From Heloderma charlesbogerti (taxonomy: Eukaryota > Chordata > Lepidosauria > Squamata > Helodermatidae), in contig JANEZZ010000728.1 in the NCBI GenBank assembly GCA_026122225.1, positions 3,686,943 to 3,750,942 of the forward strand: 64,000 nucleotides of DNA, in the 5' to 3' direction. The stretch's first letter is position 1, and the number at the start of each line of letters is the position of its first letter. Under the pieces are notes generated by a model. The model made no database searches, was not told the DNA's origin, and worked only from the letters and a program-made list of their open reading frames with translations. The position numbers and the translations under genes were made by a program. This document shows positions 56,320 through 64,000 of the stretch, in pieces.

Positions 56320-58099
56320 GGCTATATTTAATTGCAGCACTTTGAAAAATCAAGGTTAGAAGCTAAGGATGTTGATGTTGGCTGGTTAAAACTGTTGTGA
56401 CAAATATAGCTCTAGGGAACTCTCTAAATGCACTGGATGAATTACAGTCACAATCTAAGGAACTCTGATACAGTCTCTGCTGGTTTACAGTTCTTGGACT
56501 GCCCCTAGTCATCAGGTATTAGCAAGTTATGCCACAGAGTTTACAACACAGTGAATATACTCTAAGGCCTGTTAGAGCCATAATCCTTTTTTAATGCTTT
56601 ATGTCAGGCATCCCTGCTGCACTCTAACCACTCTTTAATAATAAGACAAAAGTGATATTTTAAGGTAACAGTTAATAAATAACGTGACTTATCCAATCAC
56701 ACCTTTCACTAAAATATTATTATCTTTTGACAGATTCATTACAGTGGAGGCACTGGGAGCTGATGAAACACTCTCTAATTCTACCACTAGTACATTTTCC
56801 GCAGTTGTCTTTCTTTTAATTTAATTCTCCTATTCTGAAAGCATACTGTCCATTGCAATTATCGAGTAAGCATTTAATCTAGCATAACTAAAGCATTTTA
56901 ATCTTTTCTTATGGAAAAACGATTAAACGGTCATAAAATTGGTGTGATGTGCATTCATTTACTCCTGACTTTTAGAAGTTTCCTGGAGCCAAATCTCGAG
57001 TAAAACTAAACTTCTCTACCAAAAGGCTTTCTGCTTGTATGTTCATTAGGACTGCTGGTTTACGCGGACTAGTTTTTTAAAATTACTATTATTTATTACA
57101 TCCTCCAAGATGGTCAGAGTGGCATGCTTTCTTTATAGACCATGATGTAAGAACCATTATGATACTCTTTTTGTGGCAATCTGGGGAACAACATAATCTC
57201 AGCACTTTTTTGGTAGACAATAAACCTTCGGAAATTAATAACCTCTCCCAACTCCACAACCCCTGGTTAACAGTTCTCTGCAAATTTTCCTGCAGTTTTT
57301 TTGGTAGGACACATTGAAAGGAAAAGCTGTAAAACTGAATTTTGTCCCCAGATGCTGTAAATGTTTGGGGCTATAACTTTCATACCTTTTGCCCCATTTG
57401 GGCCTCAGAGGGTTGAAAATGACTGGAACAGATCCACAATGTATTGAAATAATTTGTGGGAGCATCATGGAAAAGATGTGGAACAGAAGGTGAAAAATGT
57501 ATGTAACATATGTAGAATAAGTCTTGTTTTCCACTTAAGAAAAAATAGCTCATAGAGCTCAAAGGACTGGTCTATCAACTGCATATTATATACCACATTT
57601 TTCTCTATTTTCTCCATCTATCAGAAACTAGGCAATAATCAGAAAATGCACCATTATAATTGCTAGAGCAAAACACCACCTATCTCTTCCTTTTCTACCA
57701 GTACCAACATTCAGTACCTTACTGCTGTATTTGTGCTCCATTTTCTTTCCATGTAAAGGACTTGAGACTCAATGTGTGGACATTTCAAAATAACCTTTTT
57801 AAGCATAATGCCAACTCCACTTTTTAAAATGGGGAAATAATTATATTTTCCTTATTTGGCAGCATTCAAGAAAATTTGGACACCCAAAGCTAATGAAAAC
57901 AAAATTAACTTGTTCAACTGTCTAACAGGGCAGGTATCAGTGCTTTATAAAGTGAGGATACTATTCAGGAGATACTATCCTTGCAATGTACTATGTGTTT
58001 ACGTTTTGGGTTAGGTTTGGTAAACCTTTTAATTTCTCTGTTTAAAAATCAGCACATCCTATTCAAATCATTTCCAGAGAGATAAGATTGTTAAGTGTT
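56320..58099. other. Intergenic, no gene or repeat recognised
   Basis: AT-rich. 56630-57010 contains no repeat that I recognise and has long TTTAAT/ATTAAA-rich stretches, so it is a candidate for conserved non-coding sequence; this is a guess from absence of repeats. Confidence 0.35.
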
Positions 58100-58330
58100 C
58101 AGTCTGTTGAAGCAGAGGCAAGAAAGATTCTTGTGCCACCTTAAAGACTGACAAATATATTATGGCATAAGGTTTGGTGGAGCAAAGCCCACTTCATCAA
58201 ATGCATGAACTGTTATTCTGTAGCTGCATGCAGTGCTTTATACACTGTAAATTCATTTGGATTATACACACACACATGCACACACAGAGAGAGAGAGTTG
58301 CAAGGGGATTATAAATAGTGAGGTCAGAGA
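58100..58330. repeat. Inverted-repeat element (GTGCCACCTTAAA family), copy 3
   Basis: AGATTCTTGTGCCACCTTAA, AGACTGACAAATATATTATG, CCCACTTCATCAAATGCATG, then a CA and GA microsatellite and TATAAATAGTGAGGTCAGAG. It matches 39248-39480 in content and order. Confidence 0.5.
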
Positions 58331-58408
58331 GAACTGAGTTGCAGAAAGGACAGACAGTGATAATTGCCTTATTAACAGTGGCCAGTAAGCTGATTAACAC
58401 ATGCACTG

Positions 58409-58920
58409 TGATTAAGAGAGCAATCCTATGGTCCCAGGACAGCATCCCAGGGACCATAGGATTCTTTGGAAGGGGGACTCTGCTATCCAATCCTTCCCCC
58501 CTCCCCTTCTCCCATCCCCTCATAGCTGCCATGGAAAGAACCGTGCTGGCTGCTTTTCGGGGTCACAAAAGTAGCCTCAGAGAGGGCAGAAATGGGGGTG
58601 TTCTGGTGGGCAGGGGAGGGGAGGGAAGAGGAGAGGCCAGAATATGAGGAATTCTATGGCATCTGCAGCCCCAGTTCTGCTCCCACCAGCATGCTCTCTG
58701 TAGATGGGCTCAAAGGCCTATCTAGAGAGAAAAGAACCTACTTTTTGGAGAAAAACCACTTTCATCACTCTTGTTTTTCCTCATTTTTGGGGTGAAAAAT
58801 TGCCACCGTCACTCCTCCTGCCCTGCTGGCAGCAGCTTGGCAAGGCGCTGGAGACATGGAAACCTCGGACTTTAGAAACCTCTGTCTCATGAGGGAGCAA
58901 CCCATAGGTTTGCCTTTTCC
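58409..58920. repeat. piggyBac-like MITE-related sequence
   Basis: After GATTAA, the left end AGAGCAATCCTATGGTCCCA is inverted locally as GGGACCATAGGATT at 58451-58464. Inside, CCATGGAAAGAACCGTGCTG resembles 60955-60975. The right end is uncertain (GGAGCAACCCATAGG near 58905). Confidence 0.4.
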
Positions 58921-59195
58921 CTGTTCAAGCCACAGGAGACAGAGTTAAATCTCTTGATAAACTCTAGTGTAGATGTTTCGTGTTGAAATCTGTCTTGAGG
59001 TCAGAGACAGAGAACCTTTCTACATGGCGCATTTATTGTGCGCTCATGATTCCTCACTCATGGTAGTTTCTGGGTGCTTTACCCGATATTGTCATTCTCC
59101 AGGGCCTCTCCCATGCTTTGCAACCATTGTAGCTTTGCTTTTTTTCTAATGAAGAAAGTCTGGTATTTCTGTGAATGATGGCATGAAACCCTGGT

Positions 59196-59687
59196 TAGGG
59201 ATGGACAGACTCATTTCCATCCATGGTCTCCGGGTGCTCATTGAGCTGCCACCTGTGCCTGCTTGCTGTGCTGTGCGAGCCCCTGGAAGGCTTGGCAAGT
59301 GCCCGGTGAGTGTTGCAGGACTGCCCAACCCCTTAGCGACCTGCCATTTTGTGTAAAAATGGCAGCTTGGGGTTCTCCGTAAAAGTAATGTTGCGTAAAT
59401 GGTGGCCATAAAGGGGCCATTTACACAACCATACAGGCAGCATTACATCCCCTTTATGGCCACCATTTATGCAACATTTTATGGAGAAACCCAAGCCGCC
59501 ATTTTACGCAAAATGGCAGCTTGCTAAGGGGATGGGCAGCTGCCAGGCGCTTGTGGAGAGCGCGAGTGCCCAGCAAACAAGTCCAGTAAGTGGCAGCGGC
59601 TCAGTGAGTGGGGTCCAGGAGGCAAAGCGGGTGGGGGGGGGAGACTGCTGGACTCCACCCCCCTCTCATACTCCTGCAACATCCATA
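59196..59687. mobile_element. hAT-like palindromic MITE, second copy
   Basis: Ends TAGGGATGG and ACATCCATA, flanked by ACCCTGGT (59188-59195 and 59688-59695), an exact 8-bp duplication. Inside, arms of about 73 bp at 59343-59415 and 59449-59520 are near-perfect inverted complements around a 33-bp loop. Like 26129-26783 it has TAGGGATG-type ends, an 8-bp duplication and a large hairpin core with CCATTTNCGC-like arms, but the hairpin sequence differs. Confidence 0.75.
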
Positions 59688-59746
59688 ACCCTGGTGTATT
59701 TGTGCAATTCCACCATATCACAATGCCACTTAATGGTTGTGTAATG

Positions 59747-59800
59747 GAATCATAGAATCATAGAATAGTAGCGTTGGGAGGGGCCTATAAGACCATCGAG
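59747..59800 (-). repeat. CR1 3' tip, minus strand
   Basis: GGAATCATAGAATCATAGAA then GTAGCGTTGGGAGGGGCC, the complement of the CR1 3' end with its ATTCTATG repeat. Confidence 0.65.
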
Positions 59801-59989
59801 TCCCCATCGAACATAGACAAAGGCAGAGAAAGAAACCCCCCCGAAAAACACACATGTAAAAGAGCCAATCTCAATCCCACAAAGAATCTGGAAGCAGAAA
59901 CCATGGTAAAATGGAGGGTTAAAAGCCTCATATAGAAAAGCCCAGAGTATCCTGGGAGGGTAATATTTTTTAGTATTACCATTTCTGAT

Positions 59990-60730
59990 GTCAGAGATAT
60001 GTGTTGTATGGGAAAAGGTGGTCTTTCAGGTAGCCTGGTCCCAATCTGTATAGGGTTTATGGGTTATAGCCAGCACTTTGAACTCTGCCAGGAAAAGACT
60101 GGTAGCCAGTAAAGCTGGCATGCTCCCCATAACCAGCCCCAGTCAACAGCCTGGCTGCAGCATTCTGGACCAGCTGAAGTTTCTGAACAGTTTTTGCAGC
60201 CCCACATACAGGATGTTCCTAGTCTAAACAGGATGTAACTAAGGCATGTGTAGCTAAAGATGTAACTAAGATCAGATGACTTTAGGAATGGATGCAGTTG
60301 GCGCACTAACCTCAGCTGCACAAATGCAGTCCTGGCCACCACCAAGACCTGGGCATCCAGGTTCAGGGCCGAGTCAAGGAGCACACAGAAACTGCAAACC
60401 TGAGTCTTCAGAAGGAGCATAACCTTATCCAGCACTGGTTAAATCCCATATTCCCTGATCTGCCTTTTGACTGACTTCTGACTTGTCTGGATTAAGCTTC
60501 AATTTGTTTGCCCTCATCCAATCCATTACCGACATCCGGCACTGATTTAGAACCAGAACAGATTTGTATTTCTTTGGATTTAGATGGAAAAGGAGAGAGA
60601 AGAGTTGGGTGTCATCAGCATACTGGAGGCACTGAACCCCCAAACTCCAGACAATCCCTCCCAGCGGCTTCATGTATATGTTAAATAGCATGGGGGATAA
60701 GATGGAATCCTGAGGGACGGACAACACAGG
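59990..60730 (-). mobile_element. L2-like LINE RT fragment, minus strand
   Basis: Frame 60425-60727 encodes SVPQDSILSPMLFNIYMKPL, CLQYADDTQLF and MDWMRANKLKLNPDKSEV, the RT catalytic region. Frame 60064-60435 continues with VCSFCVLLDSALNLDAQVLV and FVQLRLVRQLHPFL. Typical of L2/CR1-clade elements; decayed and frameshifted. Confidence 0.85.
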
Positions 60731-60739
60731 CCAATAGCC

Positions 60740-61334
60740 AATTCCCCTTTACCCTTGCCCTCCCTCCCTCCCTCCCTCTCTTTCTTTCTTTGGCTTGGCA
60801 TGAGAGAGAGATAGTTGGGCAGACAGACCAGAGGGCTTCAATGGCAGACTTCGGCAAGCCTGAGGAGTGACAAGGGAATGACCAGTTCTGGAGTTTTAAC
60901 TGGCAGCGCTCCGGCCCAGCAGTCCGAGCTCGCCTCCCCCCCCCCAGCTGGCATGGAGAGAGCCCTGCTGGCTGCCTGTAAGGAGGGAAAGGGGGCATGC
61001 CAGTGGGCGGGGAGGGGCCAGCTTATGCCACATCCCCAGCCTCCTCCCCTCCCCTCCCCACCGCCTCAGCTAGATGGGTAAAAATGCCTGTCTAGCTAAA
61101 CTGCAGAGCAGTGGGAGGCTGGGAGCAGAGGTGGGGAGGGGACTGGGGAGGCCAGCTTATGCCGTACCTAGAGGCCTCCCAGTCTCCTTCCCTCCCCATC
61201 CCCGACACCTCAGCTAGAAGGCAAAAATGTCAGTCTAGTTGAATTGCAAAGCAGGAGACACAGCACACCTCCCACTCTGCTTTGGAGACTTGTAAGCTTC
61301 CGAGTTCGGATCTGATAGGATTGCAGCCTTAAAG
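60740..61334. repeat. piggyBac-like MITE-related sequence, right end
   Basis: Ends TGATAGGATTGCAGCC followed by TTAA (61329-61332). The interior shows two similar halves (GCCAGCTTATGCC at about 61018 and 61150; GCCTGTCTAGCTAAACTGCA and CAGTCTAGTTGAATTGCA), so it is internally duplicated. The left end is not clear. Confidence 0.4.
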
Positions 61335-61559
61335 TATTTTTGTCCCTCTCGTCCTCAGCCAAAAAGGCTCCCAGACTGGCTTAAAGACAATCAGTAAAAC
61401 AAGACGGATCCTGCCCACAGGCTTACAATCTAAAAAGACACAACACAAAAGGAAAATAGATGAGAAGGGAAGAGGAAAAAAAATTAAGTAGTCATTCAGT
61501 AGAGCTGGTGGAATAGTCCTGCTTCTGCTCTGCAAGTACTTCCAAATAGACATGCATAG

Positions 61560-61701
61560 AATTTTATTTATTATTTTATTCATTAAATTTCTTAATCGCC
61601 CATCTGGCCAGCCACCCAGCCACTCTGGGCGATGTACAATAATACAACAGTTTAAAACATTAAAATTCCACATTAAAACATCATATTTCTAAAAATACCC
61701 T
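61560..61701 (-). mobile_element. L2/CR1-like LINE 3' end, minus strand
   Basis: TTATTTTATTCATTAAATTT, CTTAATCGCCCATCTGGCCA and CCACTCTGGGCGATGTACAA are the complement of a LINE 3' end. BovB copy 2 inserted at its right edge. Confidence 0.6.
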
Positions 61702-63940
61702 GGTTGTTGTTGTTCAGTCGTTCAGTCGTGACCGACTCTTCGTGACCCCATGGACCATAGCATGCCAGGCCTTCCTGTCCTGCGCTCTCTCCCGGAGTGT
61801 GCTCAAGTTCATATTCATTGCATCGGTGATGCTATCTAGCCATCTCATCCTCTGTTGTCCCCTTCTCCTTTTGCCTTCAGTCTTTCCCAGCATCAGGGTC
61901 TTTTCCAGAGAGTTTTCTCTTCGCATTAGGTGTCCAAAATATTTGAGCTTCAGCTTCAGTATCTGTCCTTCCAATGAGCACTCAGGGTTGATTTCCTTTA
62001 GGATTGACTGATTTGACCTCCTTGCTGTCCAGGGGACTCGTAAGAGTCTTCTCCAGCACCACAGTTCGAAAGCATCAATTCTTCGGCGCTCAGCCTTCCT
62101 TATAGTCCAGCTCTCACAGCCATACATTACTACTGGGAAAACCATAGCTTTGATTAGGCGGACCTTTGTCGGCAAGGTGATGTCTCTCTTACTATGCTGT
62201 CTAAGTTTGCCATAGCTTTCCTCCCAAGGAGCAAGCATCTTTTAATTTCATGGCTACAGTCACAGTCTGCGGTGATCTTGGAGCCCAAGAAAGTAAAATC
62301 TGTCACTGCTTCCATTTCTTCCCCATCTTTATGCCAGGAAGTGATGGGGCCAGATGCCATGATCTTAGTTTTTTTAATGTTGAGTTTCAAACCAGCTTTT
62401 GCACTCTCCTCTTTCACCCTCAACAAGAGGCTCTTGAGATCCTCTTCACTTTCTGCCATTAGGGTGGTATCGTCTGCATATCGGAGGTTGTTGATAATTC
62501 TCCCAGCAATCTTAACTCCGACTTCTGATTCATCCAACCCAGCGTTTCTCATTATGTACTCTGCATATAAGTTAAATAAGCAGGGTGACAATATGCAGCC
62601 TTGTCGTACTCCATTCCCAATTTTGAACCACTCGGTTGTTCCATGTCTGGTTCTTACTGTTGCTTCTTGACCCTCGTACAGGTTTCTCAGGAGACAGGTA
62701 AGGTGGTCTGGTACCCCCAACTCTTTCAGAATTTGCCACAGTTTGTTGTGATCCACACAATCAAAGGCTTTAGCGTAGTCAATGAAGCAGAAATAGACGT
62801 TTTTCTGGAATTCTCTTGCTTTCTCCATGATCCAGCAAATGTTGGCAATTTGATCTCTAGTTCCTCTGCCTCTTCGAAACCCAGCTTGTACTTCTGGTAG
62901 TTCTTGGTTCGCATACTGCTGAAGCCTAGCTTGTAGGATTTTGAGCATCACCTTGCTGGCATGTGAAATGAGCGCAATTGTGCGGTAGTTTGGACACTCT
63001 TTGGCGTTGCCCTTCTTTGGAATTGGAATGTAAACTGACCTTTTCCAGTCTTGTGGCCACTGTTGAGTGTTCCAGATTTGTTGGCATATTGAATGCAGCA
63101 CTTTAACAGCATCATCTTTTAGGATTTTAAATAGCTCGGCTGGAATACTGTCATCTCCGCTAGCTTTGTTGTTACTAATGCTTCCTAAGGCCCACTTGAC
63201 TTCACTCTTGAGGATGTCCGTCTCAAGTTCAGTGACCGCACTATCATGGCTGTCAGGGACATTCAGATCTTTCCTGTATAGTTCTTCTGTGTATTCTTGC
63301 CACCTCTTCTTAATCTCATCTGCTTCTGTTAGGTCCCTGCCTTCTTTGTCCTTTATCATGCCCGTCTTTGCACAAAACGTTCCCTTGAGATCTCCAATTT
63401 TCTTGAAGAGATCTCTAGTCTTTCCCATTCTGTTGTTTTCCTCGATTTCTTTGCATTGTTCATTTAAGAAGGGCTTATTGTCTCTCCTTGCTATTCTCTG
63501 GAACTCTGCATTCAGTTGGATATATCTTCCCCTTTCTCCCTTGCTTTTTGCTTCCCTTCTTTCCTCAGCTACTTGTAAAGCCTCATCAGACAGCCACTTG
63601 GCTTTCTTGTATTTCTTTTTCTTTGGGATGTATTTTGTTGCTACCTCTTGAACAGTGTTACGTACCTCCATCCATAGTTCCTCAGGCACTCTGTCTATCA
63701 GGTCTAATCCCTGAAATCTATTCCTCACCTCCACTATATATTCATAAGGGATATGACTTAGGTCATACCTGAATGGTTTAGTGGTTTTCCCTACGTTCTT
63801 CAGTTTAAGCTGAAATTTTGCAACAAGGAGCTCATGATCTGAGCCACAGTCAGCTCCAGTTCTTGTTTTGACTGACTGTATAGAGCTTCTCCATCTTTGG
63901 CTGCAAAAGACATAATCAATCTGATTTCGATATTGACCAT
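61702..63940 (-). mobile_element. BovB (RTE) LINE copy 2, better preserved
   Basis: Minus strand, 3' tail at 61702 (complement of a CAACAACAACC tail), extending right to about 63940. It encodes the last part of the endonuclease (NQIDYVFCSQRW, ADCGSDHELL), the whole RT and the C-terminal region. The break near 63940, where the sequence stops resembling BovB, could be 5' truncation or a rearrangement. The 19-base G run at 63963-63981 lies just outside. It is more intact than copy 1: one disabling shift was found. Confidence 0.9.
61714..62238 (-). pseudogene. BovB ORF2 C-terminal region
   Basis: After the frameshift near 62195 this frame encodes SKRDITLPTKVRLIKAMVFP, GCESWTIRKAERRRIDAFEL, WCWRRLLRVPWTARRSNQ and FGHLMRRENSLEKTLMLGKT, ending in SRSRLND before the stop and the ACAAC tail. 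It is the continuation of the 62154-63989 protein. Confidence 0.85.
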
Positions 63941-63989
63941 ATCCATCATCACTGCTCACACTGGGGGGGGGGGGGGGGGGGTTGGGCAT
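62154..63989 (-). pseudogene. BovB ORF2: end of endonuclease plus RT
   Basis: A 611-codon open frame. The first ~17 codons read through the poly-C run and sequence unlike BovB. From YRNQIDYVF on it is BovB: endonuclease end (GSDHELLVAKF), linker, RT with SVYIPIPKKGNAKECPNYRT, AGFRRGRGTRDQIANICW, FIDYAKAFDCVDH, RQGCILSPCLFNLYAEY and catalytic YADDTTLM. A loss of 4 bases near 62195, relative to copy 1, shifts the frame, after which the C-terminal block (61714-62238) continues. The other domains are open. Confidence 0.88.
63963..63981. repeat. 19-base G homopolymer
   Basis: An uninterrupted run of 19 G, next to the point where BovB similarity ends. Runs this long are often unreliable in assemblies. 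Confidence 0.9.
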
Positions 63990-64000
63990 ACACGATTGGG

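Noticed and set aside
63067..63651. 194-codon ORF on the + strand
   Set aside because: Antisense of the BovB reverse transcriptase; the same shadow occurs antisense of copy 1 (3691-4260).

Overview
This window is vertebrate nuclear DNA, most likely from a squamate reptile (probably a lizard). BovB (RTE) LINEs, tRNA-derived SINEs and BovB-type tails, CR1 and L2-like LINE 3' ends, and many hAT-like and piggyBac-like MITEs fill most of it. Prokaryotic features (operons, ribosome binding sites, CRISPR) do not apply. Only one host gene was recognised: the last two coding exons of TMEM182 on the + strand (8031-8168 and 16523-16746), a four-pass claudin-like muscle membrane protein. Its earlier exons must lie left of the window.

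Layout. 1-8030 is TMEM182 intron with a hAT MITE (2034-2420) and a BovB copy flanked by an 11-bp target duplication (2953-5624). The intron between the two exons (8169-16522) holds MITEs and an old minus-strand LINE split by two later LINE insertions (13420-16110). From 16747 to 44466 there is the 3' UTR and then a long stretch without recognisable genes, made of LINE 3' ends, MITEs (one 655-bp hAT-type element carries a stack of near-perfect palindromes), an unclassified repeat present four times, a solo LTR (33785-34311) and microsatellites.

44467-52373 is a complete minus-strand class I (gammaretrovirus-like) endogenous retrovirus: two 367-bp LTRs differing at 3 sites, a tRNA-His primer binding site, gag, a UAG-separated pro-pol, env and a short polypurine tract. 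Gag is open. Pol is broken by frameshifts, three of which lie in regions with long G/C homopolymers, and env by one in-frame TGA. The LTR similarity indicates a recent insertion.

52374-61700 returns to LINE and MITE debris, including a second palindromic hAT-like MITE with a matching target duplication (59196-59687). The window ends in a second, better preserved BovB copy on the minus strand (61702 to about 63940), next to a 19-base G run at 63963-63981.

The parts do not form a pathway: one host gene tail sits in a transposon-rich neighbourhood. The most informative items are the young retrovirus, the palindromic hAT-like family and the multi-layer nested insertions. All family names come from reading motifs by eye; no database search was run.
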